From: an uncultured Dehalococcoidia bacterium
GTDB lineage: Bacteria; Chloroflexota; Dehalococcoidia; Lucifugimonadales; Lucifugimonadaceae
Length of the DNA: 64,000 bases
NCBI GenBank assembly: GCA_951812795.1
Contig: OX638325.1
Location: 2,070,277 to 2,134,276, forward strand
Direction: 5' to 3'
Shown here: one piece after another, positions 37,283 through 46,335 of the stretch
Numbering within the stretch: the stretch's first letter is position 1
Layout of the letters: each line of letters opens with the position of its first letter
Made by a program: the position numbers and the translations under genes
The notes under the pieces: model-generated
Database searches by the model: none
What the model was told of the DNA's origin: nothing
Seen by the model: the letters and a program-made list of their open reading frames with translations, nothing else

Positions 37283-37470
37283 GATTCCGAGCGCAGCGTG
37301 TCATTCCGAGCCTTGCGAGGAATCTCATCTCTCCGCGCTGAGGCTGTTGTATTAGATTCTTCACTCCGCTCCGCTCCGTTCGGAATGACATGTCTTGCGC
37401 AACCAATCGGGCCGCAGGATCCGCTCGGATGTCAATTCGTCCTCACATGCATCATGGCCATGACCAAGGG
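37283..37470. repeat. 194-bp tandem duplication, unit 2
   Basis: Second copy of the preceding unit with scattered substitutions (for example CCGCAGGATCCG for CCTCAGGCTCCG). The TGTCATTCCGAGC core resembles repeats widespread in Chloroflexota and other genomes. Confidence 0.75.
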
Positions 37471-37489
37471 GGAATAAGAAGGGTTCACA

Positions 37490-37753
37490 TCACCCGCCCG
37501 ATATCGCCGGTACGAAGTGAACCTCGGTATCCGGTTCGAGCGGCTGCAACAACCCCTGACGAGTGGCCGCGTATCCGACAACCGCAGCCAGACCCGGCTT
37601 CAAACGACCGTCCTGCAAGAGATGATCCGAAATCCCCGGATACGCCTCTTCAAGGTTGTTGACCATCTCTCCCAACGTCGCGCCCGGTACATCCAACTCG
37701 CCTTTGCCGCCCGCGAGCTTGCGCAATTCATACGGTAAAAACACCTTCGCCAT
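37490..37753 (-). CDS. MoaD/ThiS-family ubiquitin-like sulfur carrier
   Basis: 87-residue beta-grasp protein ending in AISGG. The C-terminal Gly-Gly is the site that a ThiF/MoeB-type enzyme adenylates and thiolates in this family. Also seen: the opening strand VFLPYELRKLAGGKGELDV and the LEPDTEVHFVPAISGG end typical of MoaD-like proteins. It may serve molybdopterin synthesis, thiamine synthesis or another sulfur-transfer route. The neighbouring molybdopterin-binding enzyme gene makes the first attractive, but a terminator-like hairpin separates the two. GGGAGA lies about 10 nt before the ATG. No MoaE is visible nearby. Confidence 0.85.
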   Translation of the reverse strand: MAKVFLPYELRKLAGGKGELDVPGATLGEMVNNLEEAYPGISDHLLQDGRLKPGLAAVVGYAATRQGLLQPLEPDTEVHFVPAISGG

Positions 37754-37908
37754 AATTCGCGAATCTCCCGACTATGCCTGACTTCACGCTATGTACCGAC
37801 CACGCCCGAGGTGAGCGCGTTCGAACAGCTCGCGTAATCAGCATACCACCGCCACGTTACGGAACTGTTGCAAGCCAAAATTCGCAACTGCAACCAAACA
37901 AAAAGTAA

Positions 37909-37929
37909 GGGCAATCTCAACGATTGCCC
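37909..37929 (-). terminator. Rho-independent terminator downstream of the molybdenum hydroxylase gene
   Basis: Read on the minus strand: GGGCAATC, a 5-nt loop, GATTGCCC, then TTACTTTTTGTTT. It lies about 54 nt beyond the stop at 37983 and separates that gene from the MoaD-like gene. Confidence 0.65.
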
Positions 37930-37936
37930 CTACTAA

Positions 37937-37980
37937 TTATCCCCTCTACCGCTCGGTGGGAGAGGGTTGGGATGAGGGCG
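37937..37980. repeat. Short CCCTCTCCC-type palindromic repeat
   Basis: CCCCTCTACCGCTCGGTGGG followed by AGAGGGTTGGGATGAGGGCG. Partial copy of the family seen in the surface-protein array, abutting the 3' end of the molybdenum hydroxylase gene. Confidence 0.6.
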
Positions 37981-37982
37981 TA

Positions 37983-40271
37983 CTACCCGCCGTTCTTCGC
38001 GGCTAACGCCTCAAGTATCCGCCCCGGCTTCATCGGCTGCTCCTGCAGCCGAACACCGACGGCGTCGTTGATGGCGTTCGGGATCGCCCCTAGCGGAGGC
38101 GCGATCGGGACCTCGCCTACGCCGCGCACGCCGAACGGGTGCATCGGATTGGCGACTTCTACGATGTGCGTCTCCAGCATCGGAAGATCAAGCGATGTCG
38201 GCATGCGGTAGTCCAAGAAGCTGAAGTTGGCCATCGAGCCATCATCGTTCATGAAGTACTCCTCGTTCAGCGCCCAACCGATGCCTTGGGCTGCGCCGCC
38301 CTGCATCTGGTTCTCGACGTACGCCGGGTGAACCGCCTTGCCCGCGTCTTGGAACACGCTGTAGCGCACGACATCCGTCTTACCGGTGTCTGTATCGATC
38401 TCGAGGTCGCAGATGTGCAAGCCAAACGCATTGCCCGCGGCCGCCAAATTGACCGACGAAGTCGTCGAGATCGGACCGCCAGTGTCACCCAAACGTCGCG
38501 CCAGGTCTTTGAAGCCCAAATTGAGCTCCGGGTCCGACTTGCTGCTGAATACGCCGTCCGAGAACGCAACATCGTCAAGGTCGATACCCCAGAGGATCGA
38601 GGCGCGTCTCCGCATCTCCTCAACCATCTCGGTCGCCGCCTCCCACGCCGCGTAACCGGTCGCATAAGTCACCCGGCTTCCACCGGTCGTCCCGGTGTAA
38701 CCAATCTCGTCCGTGCTCGGCACGCTAGGGCTGACATCGTGAGCATCGAGGCCCAATACCTCGGCCGCCTGCATCGCGATCGATGCGCGGGAACCGCCAA
38801 TATCCTGCGAACCTTCGTTCATCGCCACCGTGCCGTCGTCCTGCAACATCAGGTCGACAGTGGACTTGCCGCCCCCATTCATCCAGAAACCGACCGCCAG
38901 ACCGCGTCCGCGCTTCGTGCCCGGCTTGGCCTCGCCAAGACCCGAGTTCCAGTGATCAGAGGCGCGCGCCTGCTCCAGCATCTCTACCAATCCGATGCGG
39001 TTGAACATAACACCGTTGCCGTTTCGAGAACCCTCAGTCGAGGCGTTGTCGAGACGGAACTGCATCTTGTCCCAACCCATCGTGTCGCAAATCTCGTCCA
39101 CGACGGTCTCGATAGCGAAACAGACCTGGGGTGAGCCCGGAGCGCGGTAGGCTGCCGACTTGGGCTTGTTGACAACGACGTCATACGCGTCGATGCGGGA
39201 GTGCGGCACGTCATAAGCTGCACGGATGCAGTTAACACCGGCCCCAACCGCGGAACCGGGATACGCGCCAGCTTCGTACTTAATTGCGGAGTCGAAGGCG
39301 AGAATCTTCCCTTCCTTCGACACGCCCATCTTCACCCAAACCTTGCCGCCCGGCGCCGGACCGCTAGCCATGAAAATCGCCGGACGATCCATAACCATCT
39401 TCACCGGCAATCCGCCTGATTTCCTCGACAAGATCGCCGCGACTGGTGCCAGATACGTCTTTGTCTTGCCTCCGAAACCGCCACCAATCTCGACCGATTT
39501 CGCAACAACATCAGATTCCGAGAGACCTACCATCGCCGCCGTCTGATCGCGCACGCCGAACATCCCCTGCGTGCTCTCCCAAACCGAGACTTTTCCGTCT
39601 TCGTTCCAGATTGCCGTGGCGTTGTGAGGCTCGATATACCCCTGGTGCACCATCTCCAGCGAAACCTCGCGCTCCACCACCAAATCGCAGTCGTTGAACG
39701 CCACATCCGGGTCGCCGAACTGGTGCCGGACCGCGCTCGCCACGTTGGTGTTCGCAACCTCCTGTCCGAAGTGGTTACCTACCAAATCTTCGAGCAGTAT
39801 CGTCGCATCGTCCGCCATCGCCTCGTCGACATTCCGTACCGGCGGCAACGCTTCGTACTCGACCTTGATCAGGCGCACCGCTTCTGATGCGGTATTGCGA
39901 TCGACCGCCGCCACTCCGGCGACCACATGCCCTTTGTAAAGCACCTTGTCAGAAGCCATCACGTTGTCTTGCGTGCGCCGAAGGTTCAATACCTCTTCGC
40001 CTGTCTCAACATCCATGTCCGCCGCGGTCGGGAAATCTTTATGCGTCGTAACCGCGAAAACCCCGGGCATCGCCTCGGCCTCCGAGGTGTCGATGCTGAC
40101 GATGCGGGCGTGGACCTGTTCGGTTCGCAGCACATCGCCCCAGATCAATCCCGGCAACTTGACGTCCGCACCATAGATCGCTCGACCCGTGACCTTTTCA
40201 AGTCCGTCGTGACGGATCGGTCGCGTACCAACGACTGAAAAGTTCTTCTTCTGCTCGAAAGTGGCTACCAT
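37983..40271 (-). CDS. Xanthine dehydrogenase/aldehyde oxidase-family molybdopterin-binding subunit
   Basis: Large catalytic subunit (762 residues) of a molybdenum hydroxylase, which oxidises N-heterocycles, aldehydes or similar compounds with water. Seen: the N-terminal hammerhead domain (GTRPIRHDGLEKVTGRAIYG), molybdopterin-binding IGGGFGGKT, the later GGSRASIAMQAAEVLG and TTGGSRVTYATGYAAWEA stretches, and GVRGVGEVPIAPPLGAIPNA near the C-terminus, carrying the catalytic glutamate (GVGE). ATG 40271 is chosen: AGGAGG lies 9 nt upstream, and ten upstream codons look non-native. The FAD and [2Fe-2S] subunits that normally accompany it are not adjacent. It follows the liv genes after 219 bp. Substrate unknown. 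Confidence 0.88.
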   Translation of the reverse strand: MVATFEQKKNFSVVGTRPIRHDGLEKVTGRAIYGADVKLPGLIWGDVLRTEQVHARIVSIDTSEAEAMPGVFAVTTHKDFPTAADMDVETGEEVLNLRRTQDNVMASDKVLYKGHVVAGVAAVDRNTASEAVRLIKVEYEALPPVRNVDEAMADDATILLEDLVGNHFGQEVANTNVASAVRHQFGDPDVAFNDCDLVVEREVSLEMVHQGYIEPHNATAIWNEDGKVSVWESTQGMFGVRDQTAAMVGLSESDVVAKSVEIGGGFGGKTKTYLAPVAAILSRKSGGLPVKMVMDRPAIFMASGPAPGGKVWVKMGVSKEGKILAFDSAIKYEAGAYPGSAVGAGVNCIRAAYDVPHSRIDAYDVVVNKPKSAAYRAPGSPQVCFAIETVVDEICDTMGWDKMQFRLDNASTEGSRNGNGVMFNRIGLVEMLEQARASDHWNSGLGEAKPGTKRGRGLAVGFWMNGGGKSTVDLMLQDDGTVAMNEGSQDIGGSRASIAMQAAEVLGLDAHDVSPSVPSTDEIGYTGTTGGSRVTYATGYAAWEAATEMVEEMRRRASILWGIDLDDVAFSDGVFSSKSDPELNLGFKDLARRLGDTGGPISTTSSVNLAAAGNAFGLHICDLEIDTDTGKTDVVRYSVFQDAGKAVHPAYVENQMQGGAAQGIGWALNEEYFMNDDGSMANFSFLDYRMPTSLDLPMLETHIVEVANPMHPFGVRGVGEVPIAPPLGAIPNAINDAVGVRLQEQPMKPGRILEALAAKNGG

Positions 40272-40490
40272 GCAGATGGTCCTCCTGCTTTCTAATTTCA
40301 TGCCGCCTACGCCTGAGCAGGCGCAACGGCCAATTCGCTTGGTTTAGATCACCGGGGTTCGCTACGTGGCTACTAGCCCGACGCGATTTCCAGCCGCGCC
40401 TAACCGTCCCACACTGTCGATCCCAGTGAACTCAATTGAATGTTACTGCAAATCCTCCAGCGATATCTCCAAAGCCAAGTTAAACGTACT

Positions 40491-41465
40491 TTACGTCCGT
40501 GTCCGTGTCTCTGGAATCAATCCCGCCGGACGAACCAACAGCACCACCACGATCAGTAACCCGATTACCGCCAATCGCAGGTTCGGATCGCCGAGGAATC
40601 CGGGTAGGAACTGCGAGCTGGAAATCACCGCCCACAACACGAACGAACCCAGTATCGCCCCTCGGTGGTTACCGCTCCCGCCCAGAATCAGCATCGCCCA
40701 GATGATGAACGTCGCAAAAAACGGTTCGAACGCCGCCGGAGTAATCGAGTGCTTCGCGAACGCGTACAGCGCGCCGCCGATTCCCATCAACGCTGCACCA
40801 TACGCAAATGCCTGTAACTTGAACTGAAACGCGTTCTTGCCCACCACCTCCACCGTGTCCTCGTTCTCCCGAATCGCCAATATCACCCGGCCCCACGGCG
40901 ACGCGGCCAAGCGCTGCGACACGAAGTACACAATGACCAGCACGATCAACACCAACGGCAAAAACACGAAATCGTACCAATGCGGATCCACCAAGCCGTC
41001 CATCACCCGGGGAATCCCATTCAGCCCCCGCGTTCCATCCGCCAACCAGCCCTCATTGGTGAACACCAACCGAATGGTCTCGCCCAGACCCAGCGTAGTG
41101 ATCGCCAGATAGTCCCCTCGCAATCGGATCGTGACACTCCCGACCAAATAGGCCACCGCCGCGCAAACCGCCGCCGCGGCTATCAGCACCAGCGGAAACC
41201 ACAAATCGAACCCGATCCGCTCCGAGCCCAGCGTAAACGCCAGATTCCCGCCCCACTCGTACCGCTGATAAAGGTCCGGATTTGGCGGAGGCATCACCAA
41301 AATCGAGGCCGTGTACGCACCCAACGCGAAGAACGCCGCAATCCCGATATTGAACAACCCGGTGTGCCCATAATGCACGTTTAATCCGACATTAATAATC
41401 GCGTAGATGCCGGCAATAACTAAGAAGCTACCGATGTGTAGGATTATGCCTTCGAATTCGACCAC
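40491..41465 (-). CDS. livM: Branched-chain amino acid-type ABC transporter permease LivM
   Basis: Inner-membrane permease of the HAAT family, 324 residues with about eight to ten hydrophobic segments. Diagnostic stretches: INVGLNVHYGHTGLFNIGIAAFFALGAY, cut here as GHTGLFNIGIAAFFALGAY, and the cytoplasmic loop SPWGRVILAIRENEDTVEVVGKN, read as WGRVILAIRENEDTVEVVG, which contacts the ATPases. It ends with LLVRPAGLIPETRTR. It lies 6 bp downstream of livH in the same operon. The transporter class also carries amides, urea and aromatic acids, so the true substrate is open. Confidence 0.92.
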   Translation of the reverse strand: MVEFEGIILHIGSFLVIAGIYAIINVGLNVHYGHTGLFNIGIAAFFALGAYTASILVMPPPNPDLYQRYEWGGNLAFTLGSERIGFDLWFPLVLIAAAAVCAAVAYLVGSVTIRLRGDYLAITTLGLGETIRLVFTNEGWLADGTRGLNGIPRVMDGLVDPHWYDFVFLPLVLIVLVIVYFVSQRLAASPWGRVILAIRENEDTVEVVGKNAFQFKLQAFAYGAALMGIGGALYAFAKHSITPAAFEPFFATFIIWAMLILGGSGNHRGAILGSFVLWAVISSSQFLPGFLGDPNLRLAVIGLLIVVVLLVRPAGLIPETRTRT

Positions 41466-41471
41466 GGACCC

Positions 41472-42533
41472 CTAGCTCCTGCTCTGCCCGAACAGACCAT
41501 TGGGCCGCACCAACAGCAACACGATGATCGCCGCGAAAAACACCGCCGGCTTGTACGAAGGCTCTAACCAAGCCGTCGATACCTCTCCTACAACCCCGAC
41601 AAATATCGCCCCCGCAAACGCTCCATACGGATTACCAATCCCTCCTGCAACCACCGCCGCAAACAGCGGTATGAGCAACTTCCAGCCCGAAATCGTCAAC
41701 AACTGACCCTGACCCGTCGCAAACAAAATACCCGCCGCCGCCGCCATTCCGCCGCCGATCACCCAAGTCAGCAGATTCGTTCGCTCAACATCGATCCCCG
41801 TGACGCGAGCCAGATCCTCGTTGTCCGCTGCCGCACGCATCGCCTTACCCCACTTCGTCATGTTCAGGAACAGATACGTAGCCAACGTAAGAACTATCGC
41901 CGCCGCCGCCACGAAAATCATGTCCGGCGGCACCCGCACCTGCACATCCTGCAAATGGAACAGATCTACGGTCCAGATAAAAAACTTCTTCGACACCCGC
42001 GGGAAATGCTCCACCTCGGTCCCCCAGATGTACTGGATGAATCCTCGCAGCGCAATCGCTACTCCCAACGACGCCAACGCCATGACCCCCGGCAACGCAC
42101 CACGCCTCCGCATCGTCCGATAAACCAATTGATCGACCGCCACCGCGAATACCGCCACGAACGCCACCCCAATCGGCAACGCGATAAACAACGTGTAACT
42201 AAACGTGAACGGCCCAACGGAGTTTTGGCTCCAAACTTCCGGCACCAAACTTCCGAACACGAAAAGCGCAACGAACGCACCCAACGTCATGTAGTCCCCG
42301 TGCGCGATGTTCGGCAAATGCAAATTCCCATAAACCAACGACAGACCCACCGCACCAAGCGCATACACCGACCCGACCAACAACCCATTCACCGTCAAAT
42401 CCAACTGCCAGATCAACGCCCAAACCGCGAGAGCGAAGACGAAGACCAGCACCGATCGTTCAATCGCCTTGAACCCGCGTTCGCCAACTATCGAGACGAC
42501 CGCATCGCGTAGTGCATTTGTATTGATGACCAT
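41472..42533 (-). CDS. livH: Branched-chain amino acid-type ABC transporter permease LivH
   Basis: 353-residue partner permease. Seen: GLLVGSVYALGAVGLSLVYG at the start of the membrane domain, PNIAHGDYMTLGAF, the coupling loop TKWGKAMRAAADNEDLARVT and the GGIGNPYGAFAGAIFVGVV segment typical of LivH, ending LLVRPNGLFGQSRS. An N-terminal ~35-residue extension plus an extra helix (SVLVFVFALAVWALIW) precedes the usual start of the family. It lies between livF (26-bp gap) and livM. Confidence 0.92.
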   Translation of the reverse strand: MVINTNALRDAVVSIVGERGFKAIERSVLVFVFALAVWALIWQLDLTVNGLLVGSVYALGAVGLSLVYGNLHLPNIAHGDYMTLGAFVALFVFGSLVPEVWSQNSVGPFTFSYTLFIALPIGVAFVAVFAVAVDQLVYRTMRRRGALPGVMALASLGVAIALRGFIQYIWGTEVEHFPRVSKKFFIWTVDLFHLQDVQVRVPPDMIFVAAAAIVLTLATYLFLNMTKWGKAMRAAADNEDLARVTGIDVERTNLLTWVIGGGMAAAAGILFATGQGQLLTISGWKLLIPLFAAVVAGGIGNPYGAFAGAIFVGVVGEVSTAWLEPSYKPAVFFAAIIVLLLVRPNGLFGQSRS

Positions 42534-42559
42534 CGATCCAGATATCCCTGACGTGACCC

Positions 42560-43330
42560 TTAAATCTCGCTCTCCGCTTCGCCATTTGCCGCACCACTCA
42601 AACCCAGGAACACTCGACCGATATCCGGGTTTTGCAACAACCCACCAGCCGTGTCCTCCGCAAAATTCCGACCCCGTGCCAAGACATACGCCCGATCGCT
42701 GTGCCGCAACGCCTTGATCGCATTCTGTTCGACCAACAAGATCGAAACCCCAGACTCATTGATCTCTTTGATCTGTACCAGCACCTGATCCACGATCTGC
42801 GGTGCCAATCCAGCCGTCGGCTCATCCAGCAACAACACCGAAGGCTCAGCCACCAAGGCACGGGCCAACGCTAACATCTGCCGTTGGCCCCCCGAAAGAT
42901 GACCCGCCTTGCTGTCCCAACGCTCCCGCAACAACGGAAACAATTCCTGCACCTGCTCCATCCCACGCCGAACATTGCTCCGCATCGTAAACGCACCCAT
43001 CTCCACATTCTCCCGCACCGACAACGTCGGAAATACATTCCCCGCCTGCGGCACATATCCGATACCCATCTCGATCAACCGGTCCGCACGTTCACCCGTA
43101 ATCTCGTCGCCATGCAATCGAATCGTCCCTGCCGACACATCCGCCAGCCCGAATATCGCCTTGATCGTCGTCGACTTACCCGAACCATTCGGACCGATTA
43201 TCGTGACCATCTCACCAACACCCACAACAATTGAGATACCCCGCGTAATCAACGTCGGACCATAACCCGCCTCCAACCCCGCAATCTCTAGGGCAGGGGA
43301 GACCGCTGCTTCTACAACCGGTTCGCTCAT
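42560..43330 (-). CDS. livF: ABC transporter ATP-binding protein LivF
   Basis: 256-residue ATPase. Walker A GPNGSGKSTTIKAIFGL, Q-loop GYVPQAGNVFPTLSVRENVE, signature LSGGQRQMLALARAL, Walker B LLLDEPTAGLAPQIVD and H-loop LLVEQN are all present; the LVEQN switch and APQIVD are LivF hallmarks. A 4-bp overlap with livG (ATGA) shows translational coupling. It energises import through LivH/LivM. Confidence 0.94.
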   Translation of the reverse strand: MSEPVVEAAVSPALEIAGLEAGYGPTLITRGISIVVGVGEMVTIIGPNGSGKSTTIKAIFGLADVSAGTIRLHGDEITGERADRLIEMGIGYVPQAGNVFPTLSVRENVEMGAFTMRSNVRRGMEQVQELFPLLRERWDSKAGHLSGGQRQMLALARALVAEPSVLLLDEPTAGLAPQIVDQVLVQIKEINESGVSILLVEQNAIKALRHSDRAYVLARGRNFAEDTAGGLLQNPDIGRVFLGLSGAANGEAESEI

Positions 43331-44100
43331 GCCGCGACACCTCCCAGATACGCATCCAACACCCGCCGATCGCTCCGAACTTCCTCTGGCGTCCCATTCG
43401 CGATCACCTTCCCCTCCGCCATCACAATCACTCGGTCAGACATCTCCATGATCAACGGCACATCATGCTCCACAATCACCCACGTAATACCACGCTCATC
43501 CCGCAATCCCTTAATCGTTTGCGCGATATTACGCATCAACGTCGGGTTAACCCCCGCCGCCGGCTCGTCCAACAGCACCAGCTTCGGCGAAGCCATCAAC
43601 GCCCGACCAATCTCCAGCAGCTTCTTCTGACCCGTAGACAGATTCGCCGCCAACTCCTCCTCAAGATGCGTCAACTGCAAAAGGCCCAAAACCTCTCGCG
43701 CTTGGTCGCGAATCCGCTCCTCCTGCCTCCTCACAATCCCCGGTGCAAACAACGAAGTGAACATCGCCTCACCCAACTGACCCTCCGGCACCAAAGCCAG
43801 ATTCTCCAACACCGTCATCCGACCCAACTCACCCGGTATCTGAAACGTCCGCGCCACTCCACGCCGCGCCACCGAATGTGGTGGTATCCCATCCAATCGA
43901 CGCCCATCGAAAAATATCCGACCACTCTGCAACGGAACCATATCCGTGATCAGATTGAACATCGTCGACTTCCCCGCACCATTCGGACCTATCAAGCCCG
44001 TGATCGTTCCAGCTTCAACCTCAAACGAACAGTTGTCGACCGCGCGCAAACCCCCAAACGCGCAAACCGCGTCTTCAACCTGCAGAATTGGTTCTGTCAA
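43327..44100 (-). CDS. livG: ABC transporter ATP-binding protein LivG
   Basis: 257-residue ATPase, first gene of livG-livF-livH-livM. Walker A GPNGAGKSTMFNLITDMVP, signature LSTGQKKLLEIGRALM (the LSTGQ form is usual for LivG), Walker B LVLLDEPAAGVNPTLM and H-loop VIVEHDVPLIMEM. The operon lacks the periplasmic or lipoprotein substrate-binding gene (livJ/K type), which must be elsewhere. It is divergent from the yjhG-type gene across 161 bp that contain an inverted repeat. Confidence 0.94.
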   Translation of the reverse strand: MTEPILQVEDAVCAFGGLRAVDNCSFEVEAGTITGLIGPNGAGKSTMFNLITDMVPLQSGRIFFDGRRLDGIPPHSVARRGVARTFQIPGELGRMTVLENLALVPEGQLGEAMFTSLFAPGIVRRQEERIRDQAREVLGLLQLTHLEEELAANLSTGQKKLLEIGRALMASPKLVLLDEPAAGVNPTLMRNIAQTIKGLRDERGITWVIVEHDVPLIMEMSDRVIVMAEGKVIANGTPEEVRSDRRVLDAYLGGVAA

Positions 44101-44124
44101 TCCAGATCCACGCCTTCACACGTC

Positions 44125-44162
44125 AGAAGATGCCAACGAAACTCACATATACAGCATCTTCT
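44125..44162. promoter_or_regulatory. 9-bp inverted repeat in the livG / yjhG divergent promoter region
   Basis: AGAAGATGC (44125-44133) and GCATCTTCT (44154-44162) are exact reverse complements, 20 nt apart, starting 25 bp from the livG start. It is either an operator for the divergent pair or a 5'-leader hairpin of the liv mRNA. Confidence 0.45.
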
Positions 44163-44178
44163 ATACTTTCGCAATCAG

Positions 44179-44184
44179 ATTATA
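44179..44184 (-). promoter_or_regulatory. Candidate -10 element for the liv operon
   Basis: TATAAT on the minus strand, 79 nt upstream of livG. No convincing -35. The inverted repeat at 44125-44162 would lie just downstream of the transcription start. Confidence 0.35.
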
Positions 44185-44261
44185 CAGCCGCAAAATCCAA
44201 ACTGATACCACATCGCGACGCCGCCAATACCCCAATCTAAACACCCACCGAGACCATCACG

Positions 44262-46298
44262 ATGACCAGCAAAAACGGCAGCAACAAAACCTCCGATCTC
44301 ACACCCGAAGATGTCCTCGGCACCCAACAATCCGCCGAACTCCGAGAGATACGCACCAAAACCGACGGCCCCGCAGGCGTCGTCCCATTTACCGCCGATT
44401 TCCTAACCAATAGCCCCAGCGGCGACCACTTCGGCATGTCGCAAAACGCCGGCATGGGTTGGAACCCCGCAGAACTCATGCGCAAGCAGTTCATCATCCT
44501 CGCAACCGCCGGCGGACTGCGCGAGGAAGACGGCACACCAGTCGCCCTCGGACTCCACACCGGACACTTCGAACTCGCCTCAATGGTCAAGGCCGCCGCC
44601 AACGAATTCGACCGCCTCAACGGCCTGCCATTCGCCACATTCTGCTCCGACCCCTGCGACGGACGCACCCAAGGCACCACCGGCATGATGGACTCCCTCC
44701 CATACCGCAACGACGCCGCCCAAGTATTCCGCCGTCAAGCCCGATCCCTACCAACCGCCCGCGGCGTGATGGGCGTCGCATCCTGCGACAAAGGCCTACC
44801 CGCAATGATGATGGCCCTCGCCGGACTCCGCGACAAACCCGTCGTCATCGTCCCCGGCGGCGTAACCCTCGCACCCAAATCAGGTGAAGACGCCGGTATG
44901 ATCCAGTCCATCGGCGCCCGATTCGCCCAAGGTGAGGTCACCCTCGAATACGCCCAAGATGTCGGATGCCGCGCCTGCGCATCTCCCGGAGGAGGCTGCC
45001 AGTTCCTCGGTACCGCCGGAACGTCACAAGTCGTATCCGAAGCCCTCGGCCTCGCCATAACCCACGCCGCACTCTCTCCCAGCGGAACCCCTGCATGGTT
45101 CGACGTCGCCGTCCGATCCGCCCGCGCCCTCGTAATGGCCGAAAACCGCGGCATAATCTCCAACGACATCCTCACCGACGCCGCATTCGAGAACGCCATG
45201 GTCGTCCACGCAGCCTGCGGTGGATCCACCAATCTCCTACTGCACACTCCCGCCATCGCCCACGCGGCCGGACGCTACCGCATGAACGTCGACGACTGGC
45301 GACGCGTCAACGACGATGTCCCCCGCATCGTCGACGTCCTCCCTAACGGCCCCATCGGACATCCAACCGCCCAGCTTTACGCCGCCGGCGGAGTCCCCGA
45401 AGTCATGCTCCACCTTCGCAACCTCGGGCTCCTCGACACCTCCGTCCTCACCGCTACCGGCCAGTCACTCGACGACAACCTCGACTGGTGGGAAGACTCC
45501 GAGCGACGACAAGACATGCGTGACTACCTTAGAAACGTCGACGGCGTCGACCCCGACAACGTCATCATGTCCGCCGACCGCGCCAAATCTAAAGGCCTCA
45601 CCAGCACCGTCACATTCCCTGGCGGAAACCTCGCACCCCAAGGCTCCGTCATCAAATCCACCGCCATCGACCCAACAGTCGTAGACGACGACGGCATCTA
45701 CCGCAACACGGGCACGGCCCGCGTCTTCACCTCCGAACGCGCCGCCATCGCCGCCATCAAAACCCGCGACGAAGAATTCAAGATAAAAGCCGGCGACATC
45801 ATGATCGTCAACTGTGGCGGCCCCCTAGGCACCGGCATGGAAGAGCTCTACCAGATCACCGCCGCGCTCAAACACCTCTCGTACGGCAAACACGTTGCCC
45901 TTATCACCGACGCCCGCTTCTCCGGCGTCTCCACCGGCGCATGCATCGGACACGTCGGACCCGAAGCCCTCGCCGGGGGGGCCATCGGACGCGTCCGAGA
46001 AGGTGACCTCGTCGAAATCATCATCGACCGCACAAACCTCACTGGCTCCATCAACCTAGTGGGCGAAAACGACACCTACCACGGCACCGACTGGGGAACC
46101 CAAGAACTCGAAGACCGACCGAGCCCAGAAAACCTAGAACCTCATCCGCAAATCCCCGACGACTCGCGGCTCTGGGCCGCTCTCCAATCCGCGTCCGGCG
46201 GCATCTGGGGAGGCTGCGTCTTCGACACCGACGCCATCATCGAAACCCTAGACGCCGGCAAAGAAGCCCTCGCCAACCAACGTCAACCTGTCGCGTAG
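44262..46298 (+). CDS. yjhG: YjhG/YagF-type sugar-acid (D-xylonate-like) dehydratase
   Basis: Member of the IlvD/Edd dehydratase superfamily, 678 residues, in the branch that resembles E. coli YjhG/YagF (D-xylonate dehydratases) rather than biosynthetic IlvD. Supporting stretches: [76 protein letters not shown] and [20 protein letters not shown]. The cysteines in DPCDG, ASCDKG and ASPGGGC are placed to bind an Fe-S cluster, as in this superfamily. It should convert an aldonic acid to its 2-keto-3-deoxy form. It stands alone on the plus strand, divergent from liv. The ribosome-binding site is poor. The sugar-acid substrate is inferred. Confidence 0.88.
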   Translation: MTSKNGSNKTSDLTPEDVLGTQQSAELREIRTKTDGPAGVVPFTADFLTNSPSGDHFGMSQNAGMGWNPAELMRKQFIILATAGGLREEDGTPVALGLHTGHFELASMVKAAANEFDRLNGLPFATFCSDPCDGRTQGTTGMMDSLPYRNDAAQVFRRQARSLPTARGVMGVASCDKGLPAMMMALAGLRDKPVVIVPGGVTLAPKSGEDAGMIQSIGARFAQGEVTLEYAQDVGCRACASPGGGCQFLGTAGTSQVVSEALGLAITHAALSPSGTPAWFDVAVRSARALVMAENRGIISNDILTDAAFENAMVVHAACGGSTNLLLHTPAIAHAAGRYRMNVDDWRRVNDDVPRIVDVLPNGPIGHPTAQLYAAGGVPEVMLHLRNLGLLDTSVLTATGQSLDDNLDWWEDSERRQDMRDYLRNVDGVDPDNVIMSADRAKSKGLTSTVTFPGGNLAPQGSVIKSTAIDPTVVDDDGIYRNTGTARVFTSERAAIAAIKTRDEEFKIKAGDIMIVNCGGPLGTGMEELYQITAALKHLSYGKHVALITDARFSGVSTGACIGHVGPEALAGGAIGRVREGDLVEIIIDRTNLTGSINLVGENDTYHGTDWGTQELEDRPSPENLEPHPQIPDDSRLWAALQSASGGIWGGCVFDTDAIIETLDAGKEALANQRQPVA

Positions 46299-46335
46299 GG
46301 GCGCCCCTTGTGGTCGCCCTCACGCAGAGGGTGCC

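Noticed and set aside
37167..37406. Small minus-strand open frame in the 194-bp repeat region
   Set aside because: It is encoded by the repeat itself (SFRTERSGVKN-type peptide seen wherever this repeat occurs) and has no ribosome-binding site.
40366..40827. Plus-strand open frame overlapping the livM 3' end
   Set aside because: It lies mostly antisense to livM, has a Ser/Pro/Asn-rich composition without domain features, and no ribosome-binding site.
44262..46298. Branched-chain amino acid biosynthetic dihydroxy-acid dehydratase (ilvD)
   Set aside because: The length (678 residues) and stretches such as [15 protein letters not shown] and [20 protein letters not shown] match YjhG/YagF sugar-acid dehydratases better; no other ilv gene is nearby.
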